Shown here: positions 9,483 through 17,350 of the stretch, one piece after another
Layout: the number at the start of each line of letters is the position of its first letter
How positions within the stretch are numbered: the stretch's first letter is position 1
Source: JBJXGV01 sp046160485
GTDB taxonomy: Bacteria > Orphanbacterota > Orphanbacteria > JBJXGV01
DNA: 64,000 nucleotides
Direction of reading: 5' to 3'
Assembly: GCA_046160485.1 (NCBI GenBank)
Contig: JBJXGV010000027.1
Coordinates: 66,420 to 130,419, forward strand
The notes under the pieces: model-generated
What the model was told of the DNA's origin: nothing
Seen by the model: the letters and a program-made list of their open reading frames with translations, nothing else
Databases searched by the model: none
Program-made: the position numbers and the translations under genes

Positions 9483-10127
9483 ATGGGTCGTAATTATCAG
9501 GTTCGCTCTTGGTCGATCCTCGTTGCGGGAGCGGTTCTCGCTGTCGGCGCCTACGCCGCGAGCGGTCCGCACACCGATATCGCCGAGGCGCAGTCGCAGG
9601 AGATCTTCCTCGATTGGGCCGACGGGCCCGAAAACTGCGGCGCGTCGTTCACGCCGACACCCGATGGATCGAACTGGCACGAACTCGCGCCGCTCTATTG
9701 CGCGAACCGCGTGCAGACCGGCTTTACGGACAACGGCGACAATGTCGTCTCCGCGGGCGACTACATTTTCCTCGACGGCGTGCGTTTCCGCGTCACGAGC
9801 TCCGGGCCGGTCGTCTATCTCGATTGCTCCGCCGGTCTCAACCCGACCATCGCCGCGCCGCTCGACGGCGCCATTTCCGAAGGCGACCTCACGCCGGAAA
9901 CGACCTGGATCGAAATCTATCCCGAGTTCGGCGAACTCCTCGGCGAGATCGAGGTGGACTCCGAGAACGGCGACGGCGTGTTGAGCGTTTGCGACTATGT
10001 TTCGCTGGGCCCGATTACGTGTCACGTGAAGCGAGTCGGCTGCGACATCCGCGTCGTCGAAGCGCCCAACGCAACGGAACATCCGAGCTGGGGCGCCGTG
10101 AAGGGTCTATTCGGGAAGTTGTTCTAA
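9483..10127 (+). CDS. Small secreted protein with DNGDG-type repeats and a WGxxK tail (copy 1)
   Basis: I do not recognise the family. The 214-residue product has a signal peptide (about 1-37, ending AEAQSQ), then EIFLDWADGPENC, which is almost identical to the next gene. It holds two internal repeat units, each starting at W-x-E-[IL]-x-P and containing an acidic loop: DNGDNVVSAGD and ENGDGVLSVCD. The loop resembles an EF-hand or dockerin calcium loop but lacks the first acidic ligand. CHVKRVGCDIRVV closes the second repeat. The C-terminus reads SWGAVKGLFGKLF, a tail shared with two other secreted proteins here. A strong AGGAGGAG site precedes the ATG. The paralogue follows after 25 nt, so the two form a two-gene operon. 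Confidence 0.85.
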   Translation: MGRNYQVRSWSILVAGAVLAVGAYAASGPHTDIAEAQSQEIFLDWADGPENCGASFTPTPDGSNWHELAPLYCANRVQTGFTDNGDNVVSAGDYIFLDGVRFRVTSSGPVVYLDCSAGLNPTIAAPLDGAISEGDLTPETTWIEIYPEFGELLGEIEVDSENGDGVLSVCDYVSLGPITCHVKRVGCDIRVVEAPNATEHPSWGAVKGLFGKLF

Positions 10128-10152
10128 CACGCTGAATGAGGAGGGAAGGTCG

Positions 10153-10800
10153 ATGAACGGTTTCTTGCAAAGGAAGCTCGTGATCGGCGCCTTCGCTGGC
10201 GTCGTTGCACTCGCGGGGCTCGCCCTCATCGCGGCGAGCGGGCCGGAACGCGCGGTCGCGCAGCAGGAAATCTACCTCGACTGGTCGGACGGGCCGGAGA
10301 ATTGTGCCTCCGGGACGCCGTGGCTTCCGCCGCCGACCTGCTCGAGCTGGCACGAGATCGCGCCGGCGTTCTGCACGGACCACCACCAGGACGGCTTTCA
10401 GGATAACGGCGACGGCGTCGTCTCCGTGTGCGACGTGATCACACTCGATGGCGCGGACTACCACATCGTCAACGCAGGGCCGACGCTCTATCTCGATTGC
10501 AGCGGCGGCGGCGAGGCCGCGGGCACGACGATGATCCTCGAGCCCGAGGGCGCGTACACGGGCGACCCGATGGCCGTCGAGTGGTTCGAGGTCTACCCCG
10601 ACCTCTACGGCTACGCGGGAACGATCACGTCGTGGCTGGACAACGGCGACGGCGAGCTGTCGGTGTGCGACCAGGTCGTCATCGGCGGGTTGACGTGCCA
10701 CGTGAAGCGCGTGGGTTGCAATATCCGCGTCGTGCCGTTCGTCAACGCGAACGAAGCGAGCACGTGGGGCAAGATCAAGTCGTTCTTCGGAGTCGACTAA
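10153..10800 (+). CDS. Small secreted protein with DNGDG-type repeats and a WGxxK tail (copy 2)
   Basis: This is a 215-residue tandem paralogue of the preceding gene. A signal peptide (about 1-36, ending AVAQQ) is followed by EIYLDWSDGPENC. Two internal repeats each pair a W-[HF]-E-[IV]-x-P start with an acidic loop: DNGDGVVSVCD and DNGDGELSVCD. The second ends CHVKRVGCNIRVV. Cysteines are regularly placed and could form disulfides outside the cell. The tail is TWGKIKSFFGVD, matching copy 1 and the protein at 40388-41125. The loops could bind calcium, but position 1 of the canonical 12-residue loop is not acidic. A Shine-Dalgarno (GGAGGGAAGG) lies just ahead, and a strong terminator follows. 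Confidence 0.85.
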   Translation: MNGFLQRKLVIGAFAGVVALAGLALIAASGPERAVAQQEIYLDWSDGPENCASGTPWLPPPTCSSWHEIAPAFCTDHHQDGFQDNGDGVVSVCDVITLDGADYHIVNAGPTLYLDCSGGGEAAGTTMILEPEGAYTGDPMAVEWFEVYPDLYGYAGTITSWLDNGDGELSVCDQVVIGGLTCHVKRVGCNIRVVPFVNANEASTWGKIKSFFGVD

Positions 10801-10844
10801 ACCCGCGCGGCGCGCCGCGACGGCGAGCGCGTCGGACGAGTTTC

Positions 10845-10878
10845 GAGGGAGTGTCCACACGGGCGCTCCCTCTTTCGT
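10845..10878 (+). terminator. Rho-independent terminator
   Basis: A 12-bp stem (10845-10856 with 10861-10872, two G-T wobbles) with an ACAC loop is followed by TTTCGTT. It ends the two-gene secreted-protein operon, 45 nt after the second stop. Confidence 0.75.
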
Positions 10879-10891
10879 TGGTGGTCGTGCA

Positions 10892-12253
10892 CTACGGGGT
10901 TACGCCGTCGGCGACTGACTCGCGAATCGTCGGCAGGTTCGCGCTCTCCCATTCGGCGATTCCGCCGCGGAACCATTCGAGGTGCGTAAAGCCGCGCCGC
11001 GCGGCCCACGAACAACCGTTGCGGCTGCGAATGCAGTCGGCGCCGTAGCAATACGCCGCGAGCGGTGTCCGCGCGCGATCGAGTCCCGGCCAGGTGCGCT
11101 CGACGATCGCGTCGAGCGAATCCTCGAACTGATGCGCCGCGAGGAACGTCGCGCCGGGGATATGCCCTGCTTTGAAATCGTTGCTCGTGCGCATGTCGAA
11201 GAGAAGGAACGGCTCCGTGGCGCGCGCATCCGCGCGTCGCTTCATCTCCGCGGCACCGACGATCCGTACGCGCGGGTTCGACGCGTTCGACGACCACGCG
11301 GCCCAGCCGTCCGGATAACATCGCGCGCGTTCGATTCCCGCCGCCCGCAACACGAGGTACCCGAGCGCCGCATCGATGCCCGCGCCGTCATCGTAGAGGA
11401 CGAACTCCGCATCGAGATCGATCGGCGTCGCGGGGCGCGGTCCCGCGCGGCGAATCTCGCCACGAATCTCCGCGCGCGGTGCGAGCGTCCCGTCGGCGCG
11501 GATGAATTTCGCGAACTCGAACGGGAGGCTGTGCGGGATGTGGCCCGCTTCGCCCCACTGGGACGCGAGGAGTCCGGGCATCTCGGCCTCCCACGCGTCG
11601 GGACCGCGCGCATCGAGGATCTCGATCCGCTTCGCGCCGAAGTTCGCGAGCACGAACGCGTGCGTCGCGATGCGAGAGGAGTCGGGCGCGTGCGGCCACG
11701 CGGGCGTCGCGCCGGCGCGCGTTCCGGCGGCGCCCGTCTCCATCGGGAGCCCCGCGGCGCGCCACGCTTCGATTCCGCCGTCGAGGAAACGGACGGCTGG
11801 CGCGCCGGCCGACTCGAGGAGCCACACAACGCGCGCCGCGTACGCGATTGTCGCGGCGTCCGCGTAGCAGACGAGCGTGTCGGCGGCACCAACGCCGTAT
11901 CGCGCGAGAATCGCGGGAAGCGCAGCGGGCGTCGCGATCGAATCGGCGGGAAGAGCGATCGCGCGCGCGATGTGGCCGCGCTCGAAATCGGCGCGCGTCC
12001 GCGTGTCGAGCGCGCGGACGTGCGCCGAGCCCGAGGGTGCGCGCGCGGCGAGCCATGCGGGCGCGACGGCGATCGTCTCGCCGAGCGAGTCGGCCCGCGC
12101 GGGCACGTGCGATGCGCCCGGCGCCGCGGATGCGCGCGCAAGCCGCTGATCGTGCCGGCGCACCTCGCGAATTCGCTGCGCGAGCGCGAACGCGAAAAAT
12201 GCGAGCGCCACGAAGAAGAAAAGGAGCACGAACGGCCGCGCGAATCGATGCAT
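10892..12253 (-). CDS. Three-domain rhodanese-like protein, membrane-anchored
   Basis: The 453-residue protein begins with one hydrophobic helix (about residues 7-26), so it is exported or anchored with the bulk outside the cytoplasm. Three rhodanese modules follow. The first (about 60-165) has LVCYADAAT with Cys129 in the loop and FLDGGIEAWRAAG. The second (about 200-330) has LYDDGAG where the catalytic Cys would be and looks inactive. The third (about 345-440) has AYCYGADCIRS and FRGGIAEWESANLP and looks active. Rhodaneses move sulfane sulfur to thiol acceptors; the two-domain form is thiosulfate or mercaptopyruvate sulfurtransferase. The gene is convergent with the secreted pair and divergent from the ABC operon. 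Confidence 0.85.
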   Translation of the reverse strand: MHRFARPFVLLFFFVALAFFAFALAQRIREVRRHDQRLARASAAPGASHVPARADSLGETIAVAPAWLAARAPSGSAHVRALDTRTRADFERGHIARAIALPADSIATPAALPAILARYGVGAADTLVCYADAATIAYAARVVWLLESAGAPAVRFLDGGIEAWRAAGLPMETGAAGTRAGATPAWPHAPDSSRIATHAFVLANFGAKRIEILDARGPDAWEAEMPGLLASQWGEAGHIPHSLPFEFAKFIRADGTLAPRAEIRGEIRRAGPRPATPIDLDAEFVLYDDGAGIDAALGYLVLRAAGIERARCYPDGWAAWSSNASNPRVRIVGAAEMKRRADARATEPFLLFDMRTSNDFKAGHIPGATFLAAHQFEDSLDAIVERTWPGLDRARTPLAAYCYGADCIRSRNGCSWAARRGFTHLEWFRGGIAEWESANLPTIRESVADGVTP

Positions 12254-12331
12254 GGCCGTAGAATATCACTCCGCTCGGCGCAAGTCGGGGTTGCGGCGAC
12301 GCCGGCCTGCCGCGACATCGAGCCGTGACGC

Positions 12332-12360
12332 TGGACAGCTCTTGCGCGCGCGCGTAATTT
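12332..12360 (+). promoter_or_regulatory. Possible promoter of the ABC transporter operon
   Basis: TGGACA (12332-12337), 17 nt including a CG-alternating stretch, TAATTT (12355-12360). It lies about 77 nt upstream of the ATG at 12437, which has AGGAAGGA ahead of it. Found by eye; moderate match. Confidence 0.4.
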
Positions 12361-12436
12361 GAGGCCGCGTTCATCACGGTCGCATCCGATTCTCTGCACT
12401 CATTCCGCGGTACGTCAGGAAGGACTCGCCCGAACA

Positions 12437-13147
12437 ATGTCGTCGTCGAATTCCGGTGCCGCGAACGCGCTGGGGCCCGCCATTCAGATTCAGAACCTCG
12501 CGAAGAACTACGGCGCGGGGATTAACACGACGCACGCGATCGACGCGTTGACGCTCGACATCGCGCCAGGGGCCTTCGTCGCGTTGACGGGCCGGAGCGG
12601 ATCCGGAAAGACGACGCTACTGAATCTCATCGGCGGGCTCGATCGTCCGACGAGCGGAAGCCTGCGCGTCGGCGGCCGCGAGATCGCACAGCTCTCCGAA
12701 GACGAACTCACCCTCTACCGGCGCGACACGGTCGGGTTCGTGTTTCAGTTCTTCCAGCTTCTGCCGACGCTCTGCGTGCTCGAAAACGTCGCGTTGCCGG
12801 CGTGGCTGGCCGGACGCGCGGACCGCGAGCCGCACGCGCGCGAACTCCTTGCACGTGTCGGTCTCGCGGGAAAGGAGCGCTCGCTGCCGCACGAGCTTTC
12901 CGGCGGCGAGCAGCAGCGCGTCGCGATCGCGCGCGCGCTCGTGAACTCGCCCTCGCTTCTGCTCGCCGATGAGCCGACGGGAAATCTCGATCGCGCGACG
13001 GGCGCGAGCATCCTCGCTTTGATACGTGAGATCACGTCGAATCGGGCGATGACGATCGTGATGGTGACGCACAGCGCGGAGGCGGCGCGCGCGGCGGACC
13101 TGATCGTCCCGCTCGCCGACGGAAAACTCGGCTCGGCGACCGCGTGA
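12437..13147 (+). CDS. ABC transporter ATP-binding protein (LolD/MacB type)
   Basis: Cytoplasmic ATPase of an FtsX-class ABC system, 236 aa from the ATG at 12437; the longer TTG frame at 12359 is less likely. Walker A is GRSGSGKTT, followed by the MacB/LolD-type VGFVFQFFQLLPTLCVLENV. The signature is LSGGEQQRVAIARAL, Walker B is LLLADEPTGNLD, and the H-loop is MVTHS. This subfamily does not import solutes; it drives lipoprotein release or other periplasmic mechanical work through an FtsX-like permease. The stop overlaps the GTG start of the permease (GTGA), so the two are translationally coupled. Confidence 0.92.
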   Translation: MSSSNSGAANALGPAIQIQNLAKNYGAGINTTHAIDALTLDIAPGAFVALTGRSGSGKTTLLNLIGGLDRPTSGSLRVGGREIAQLSEDELTLYRRDTVGFVFQFFQLLPTLCVLENVALPAWLAGRADREPHARELLARVGLAGKERSLPHELSGGEQQRVAIARALVNSPSLLLADEPTGNLDRATGASILALIREITSNRAMTIVMVTHSAEAARAADLIVPLADGKLGSATA

Positions 13148-15729
13148 GCGCGCGGGCGCGTCTCTTCCGCGCGCTCGTCGCGCGCCACCTCTCGGGGCAT
13201 CGCGCCCGTACGGCGCTCACAGTGCTCGGCGTCGCGCTCGGAGTCGCCGTCGTCGTCGCGATCAACGCGTCGTCGCGGGTCGCGCTCGAGGCGTTCGCAC
13301 AGAGCGCGGATGCGATCGCCGGGGACGCACGCCTTCGCGTTCGCGTCGACGGCGTCGATCTGGGCGAACGTGCACTCGAAACGCTCTCGCCGCTCTGGGA
13401 GGACGCGCGGCTCGACCCCGCGCTGTTCGAGCGAGGGCACATCGGCACGCCCGACGGCGAGAGCATCGAGATTCTCGGAATCAACATGCTCGCGGACGCG
13501 CGCCTTGCCGCCGCGGAGCCCTTGTCAGCGGACAACGCCGCGTTCGACGCGTCGGCGAACGGCGCGTTCCTCGATCGCTTTCTCGATCCGCGTGCAGTGA
13601 TTGTCGGCCGGCGCTTCGCCGCGCGGCTCGGCGTCGAAGCGGGCGACTCGATCGCGTTCCACTGGGGTTCGCAGCAGGCGGCGCTTCACGTACGCGGCGT
13701 CTTTCCCGACTCGGGAGCGTTCCTCGCGTTCGGCGGCAACATCGCCGTCATGGACATCGCGGCGTTCCAGACGACGCTCGGCCGCGCAGGGCGGCTCTCG
13801 TGGATCGACATCACGCCGCGCGACGGCGTCGCGATCGAACACGTGGAAACACGCGCGCGCGCGCTTCTCGGCGACGGCTATGTGATCGAACCGCCGGGCG
13901 CGGCAGCGGGACGCCTTGCCAAGATGGTGAGCGCGTACCGGATGAATCTCCTGGCGCTCGGGGGAATCGCCGCGCTCGTCGGCCTCTTCCTCGTCTACAA
14001 CACAATCTCGTCGTCGATTCTCTCGCGACGCGAAGAGATCGCCGTATTGCGCGCGCTCGGAGCGACGCGCCGGCAGGTCGCGTGGATTCTTGCGGGCGAA
14101 TCGGCGCTTGTCGGCGTTGCGGGTTCGATCGCGGGCCTGTTTCTCTCAGCGGTTCTTGCTCGCGGCACCGTCGCGGCGGTTTCGGCGACGATCTATCGCG
14201 TCTACGGCGCCGTCCGCCCGGAGATGCCCACGCTCACGGGACGCGACGCACTCATTGCAATCGTGCTCGGCGTGACGCTATCGATCGTCGCCTCGATCGA
14301 GCCTCTTCTGCTCGCGTTTCGTGTCCGGCCGCTCGAGTTTCTTCGCGAGCGGCGCCCATCGAGGTCGCCGCGGCGTTACCGCGCCGCGCTCGCCGGCGTC
14401 GCGACGATTCTCCTCGCCGCGGCGGCCACGCGCGCGAATCCGATCGGCGGCGCGCCCCTCTTCGGCTATCTCTCCGCGCTGCTTCTGCTCGTCGGGTTGA
14501 GTCTCTGCCTGCCGGCGATGCTCTTCGCACTCGCCGGTCTGGCGGGAGTTCTCTCACGGCGCGTTCTCTCCGTTTCGGGCCGCGTCGCGGCCGCCGCGAT
14601 CGGAGCCTCCGTCGGGCGCCACGCCGTTGCCGCGGCCGCACTCATGGTCGCGATCGGGATGGTCGTCGGCATGGCGATTCTCGTCGAGAGTTTCGAACAC
14701 ACGATTCTCGCGTGGGCGCGGCAGTCGCTGCGCGCCGACTTGTGGGTCGAGCCCGCCGCGCGCACGCCCGGCACGCTCGAGGGGACGTTCGACGCGCGCG
14801 TGGCCGATCGCGTCGCCGCGCTTCCATCCGTCGAAGCGGTGGATTCGTTCCGCGGAATCCAAGTCGTCGTCGAAGGCGGGCCTGTGACGATCGGCGCGGG
14901 CGACGTGCGCGTGCTGGCCGCACGCGGCGAACTTCCGATGCTCGGCGGCGAGAGCGCCGCCGCGGTTCTGCCGCGCCTCGCCGGCGCCGATCGCATCGTC
15001 GCGTCCGAACCGTTCGCGCTCAAGCGCGGCGCGCGGCGCGGCGACGTCGTGCGTATCCCGACACCGCGCGGCGAAATCCCGTTCATCATCGAAGGCATCT
15101 ATCGCGACTACTCGTCGGACCGCGGCTACCTCGTCATGGACCGCGCACGGTTCGTCGAATACTTCGGCGACGAATCGATCTCGACGATCGCGGTCTACTT
15201 GAAAGCAGGCGCCGACCTCGACTCCGCGCGTACGGCGATCATCGACGCGACGAGCGGCGAAGCGCATCTGAAGGTGTTCTCGACCGGCACGATTCGAAAG
15301 CAGATCGAACGCACGCTGCGCGGCACGTTCGCGCTGACGTACGCGCTCACCGCGATCGGACTCGTCGTCGCGATGCTCGCCGTCTCGACGACGCTCGCGA
15401 TCGTCGCGATCGAAGACCGCCGCACGATCGGCGTACTCAAGGCTCTCGGCGCAGGCCGCCGCCAGATCCTGCGCATGACACTCGCGCAGGCGCTGCTGCT
15501 CGGCGTGTTCGGGAGCGCGAGCGGCCTTGCGGCCGGCTTCGCGCTCGCGTGGATTCTCGTCTACGTGATCAACCTGCAATCCTTCGGCTGGGCGCTTTCG
15601 TACTCGGTGCCGTGGCCGGGCCTCGTCGCGCTCGCGGCCGGCGTCCCGGTCGTCGCCGGTATTGCCGGGTACTTCCCGGCGCGTCGCGCGGCGCTCACCT
15701 CGCCGCGACTGGCGATGTCGCGTGATTAG
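13144..15729 (+). CDS. FtsX-family ABC transporter permease (duplicated MacB/FtsX)
   Basis: The 861-residue membrane protein has two FtsX permease regions. An N-terminal helix (LTVLGVALGVAVVVAINAS) leads into a periplasmic domain of the MacB-PCD type. Three helices follow at about 260-400, with SRREEIAVLRALGATRRQ as the cytoplasmic coupling motif. More helices and a second periplasmic domain come next, and the last FtsX block contains EDRRTIGVLKALGAGRRQ. The doubled coupling motif shows an internal duplication, so one chain may replace a LolC/LolE-like pair. It starts with a GTG overlapping the ATPase stop and ends overlapping the AttH-like gene by 8 nt. The substrate is probably a lipid or lipoprotein; this is inferred from family and context. 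Confidence 0.9.
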   Translation: MSARARLFRALVARHLSGHRARTALTVLGVALGVAVVVAINASSRVALEAFAQSADAIAGDARLRVRVDGVDLGERALETLSPLWEDARLDPALFERGHIGTPDGESIEILGINMLADARLAAAEPLSADNAAFDASANGAFLDRFLDPRAVIVGRRFAARLGVEAGDSIAFHWGSQQAALHVRGVFPDSGAFLAFGGNIAVMDIAAFQTTLGRAGRLSWIDITPRDGVAIEHVETRARALLGDGYVIEPPGAAAGRLAKMVSAYRMNLLALGGIAALVGLFLVYNTISSSILSRREEIAVLRALGATRRQVAWILAGESALVGVAGSIAGLFLSAVLARGTVAAVSATIYRVYGAVRPEMPTLTGRDALIAIVLGVTLSIVASIEPLLLAFRVRPLEFLRERRPSRSPRRYRAALAGVATILLAAAATRANPIGGAPLFGYLSALLLLVGLSLCLPAMLFALAGLAGVLSRRVLSVSGRVAAAAIGASVGRHAVAAAALMVAIGMVVGMAILVESFEHTILAWARQSLRADLWVEPAARTPGTLEGTFDARVADRVAALPSVEAVDSFRGIQVVVEGGPVTIGAGDVRVLAARGELPMLGGESAAAVLPRLAGADRIVASEPFALKRGARRGDVVRIPTPRGEIPFIIEGIYRDYSSDRGYLVMDRARFVEYFGDESISTIAVYLKAGADLDSARTAIIDATSGEAHLKVFSTGTIRKQIERTLRGTFALTYALTAIGLVVAMLAVSTTLAIVAIEDRRTIGVLKALGAGRRQILRMTLAQALLLGVFGSASGLAAGFALAWILVYVINLQSFGWALSYSVPWPGLVALAAGVPVVAGIAGYFPARRAALTSPRLAMSRD

Positions 15730-16918
15730 GCGCGCGGCGGACATTGCGCAACACGGGCGCGCGGCCACGTTCGCGTGCGGTGCGGCCGTCATACTCACTC
15801 TCGTCGGCGCGGTCCTTCTTCACGCACGCGAATGGCGGCGCGCGGCCCCGGGCTACGAGTACGCGTTTCCGCGCGACCACGGCGCGCACGCCGAGTTCGC
15901 GAGCGAATGGTGGTACTACACGGGCCACCTCACCGCGAGCGACGGACGCCGCTTCGGCTACCAGCTCACGTTCTTTCGCGTCGGCGTCGGCGCGCCGCCC
16001 GATTCCGCGCCCCGCGACGACGCACGCGGCGCGACCGAGGAGGGCGACGCCGGCTCGACGAACGCGAGCCCCGCGCCGGTCAGCGCGTGGCGCGCCGGCG
16101 AACTCCTCTTCGCGCACTTCGCCATATCCGACCTCGACGCGAAGAAACACGCCATGAGCGAGCGGCGCAACCGCCGCGGCCCCGGCACGGCAGGCGCCGC
16201 ATCGGACTCGCTCGCGGTTTTCGTCGAAGACTGGTCGGTGCGCGCGGAATCCGGCGGGCATCGCCTGCGAGCGCGCGGCGGCGGATACGCGATCGACCTA
16301 CTCGCCACTCCCGCGCGGCCGCCGGTCATCCACGGCAAGGATGGCGTAAGCCGCAAGTCGCGCGAGGGCTCGAACGGCTCGCACTACGTCTCGATCACGC
16401 GCTTGACGACCACGGGCACTCTCACCGACGGCTCGAATGCGATGCCCGTGGAAGGAAGTTCGTGGATGGATCACGAGTTCGGCAGCGATCAGCTTCTCGC
16501 CGGCCAAACGGGTTGGGATTGGATGGGGCTTTCGCTCGACGACGGCTCCGATCTCATGCTCTACCGTCTTCGCGGAGCGGGAGCGCCATTCCTCCAAGGG
16601 ACGATCGTCCCCGCGGAGGGCGCGCCGATCCATCTCGACGAGAATGAGATCGAAATGATTCCTCTCGAAGAATGGGCGAGCGCGGGGAGCGGCGCGCGAT
16701 ATCCCGTACGATGGAGCGTTGGCATTCCTCGCCGCGGGCTTTCGATCGACGTGCGCGCGCGATTCGACGCACAGGAACTCACGACGCAGAAGAGCACAGG
16801 CGTCACGTACTGGGAAGGAAGCGTCGGCGTGCGCGGCGAGTCGTCGGGGCGCGCCGTCACCGGCGAGGGCTACTTGGAGATGACCGGATACGCGGGCGCG
16901 TTCGACGCGAAGATATAG
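15722..16918 (+). CDS. AttH/CrtC lipocalin-like family protein
   Basis: With the GTG at 15722 the protein has 398 residues. It starts with an N-terminal hydrophobic segment (FACGAAVILTLVGAVLLHA) that should export or anchor it. The body matches the AttH / carotenoid 1,2-hydratase-like family: EYAFPRDHGAHAEFASEWWYYTGHL near the start, RFGYQLTFFR, VEGSSWMDHEFGSDQL, GWDWMGLSLDDGSDLMLYRLR and VTYWEGSVGVRG. AttH-type genes very often sit next to FtsX-class ABC genes, as here, and were named from an Agrobacterium locus. The role is probably handling of a lipophilic ligand by the transporter; a carotenoid substrate is not implied. The 8-nt overlap with the permease marks a single operon. Confidence 0.85.
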   Translation: MIRRAADIAQHGRAATFACGAAVILTLVGAVLLHAREWRRAAPGYEYAFPRDHGAHAEFASEWWYYTGHLTASDGRRFGYQLTFFRVGVGAPPDSAPRDDARGATEEGDAGSTNASPAPVSAWRAGELLFAHFAISDLDAKKHAMSERRNRRGPGTAGAASDSLAVFVEDWSVRAESGGHRLRARGGGYAIDLLATPARPPVIHGKDGVSRKSREGSNGSHYVSITRLTTTGTLTDGSNAMPVEGSSWMDHEFGSDQLLAGQTGWDWMGLSLDDGSDLMLYRLRGAGAPFLQGTIVPAEGAPIHLDENEIEMIPLEEWASAGSGARYPVRWSVGIPRRGLSIDVRARFDAQELTTQKSTGVTYWEGSVGVRGESSGRAVTGEGYLEMTGYAGAFDAKI

Positions 16919-17002
16919 ATCCGTGTCGGCACGCACCAGGATTTCGCGCCGCCGCAAGAGCGGACACGATACAATGCCCCGCACCCAGAGGAGGTTCTCA
17001 AG

Positions 17003-17350
17003 ATGAAGACGATCGACTGGAGCTATCACCGGCCCGGCTGAATGAGCTGCGCGAAGACGCAAGGGTTCCTTGCGCAAAAGAAACTTGCCGTGCGCGAAGA
17101 GGTGAACGCGAAGAAGACTCCGATCGCGCAGGCGAAATCCCTCGAGGTGCTGAAAGGAGTCGACGAGATCTACGTGAGCAAGGGGAAGAAAGTCATTCAC
17201 GTCGACTTGCGGACAGCGCGGCCATCGCGCGACGAGATGCTCGCGCTGCTTCTCGGGCCGACCGGCAACCTCCGAGCCCCGACACTCCGCATTGGCAAGA
17301 CGCTCGTCGTCGGTTTCAACGAAGAGGCCTACGCGAAGGTGCTGCGCTAA
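17003..17350 (+). CDS. ArsC/Spx-fold selenoprotein, UGA at 17039-17041 read as selenocysteine
   Basis: The ATG at 17003 has a strong AGAGGAGG site about 9 nt upstream and opens a frame that meets TGA after 12 codons, then stays open to 17350. Read through, it gives 115 residues with the motif R-P-G-U-M-S-C, a UxxC redox pair at residues 13 and 16, at the place of the CxxC in Spx/ArsC-fold proteins. The rest agrees with that fold: an Ala/Lys-rich helix, then LLGPTGNLRAPTLRIGKTLVVGFNEEAY with the cis-proline region. The ATG right after the TGA (17042) has no Shine-Dalgarno and would lose the first strand and redox residue. The product probably acts as a cytosolic thiol oxidoreductase. The alternatives are a Cys-to-stop pseudogene or a short leader peptide. 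It overlaps the next gene by 1 nt (TAATG). Confidence 0.82.
17058..17074 (+). promoter_or_regulatory. Candidate bacterial SECIS hairpin
   Basis: A perfect 7-bp stem (17058-17064 with 17068-17074) closes a GTT loop, inside the coding sequence and 23 nt after the in-frame TGA. Bacterial SECIS elements are expected with the apical loop roughly 16-37 nt after the UGA and a G at the start of the loop; both hold. SelB would bind this loop to deliver Sec-tRNA. The hairpin is seen in the sequence; its function is inferred. Confidence 0.65.

Noticed and set aside
17003..17041. A 12-codon leader peptide ending at the TGA, with the gene starting at 17042
   Set aside because: The downstream ATG has no ribosome-binding site and would remove the first strand and redox residue of the fold. 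The SECIS-like hairpin argues for read-through, though this alternative is not fully excluded.
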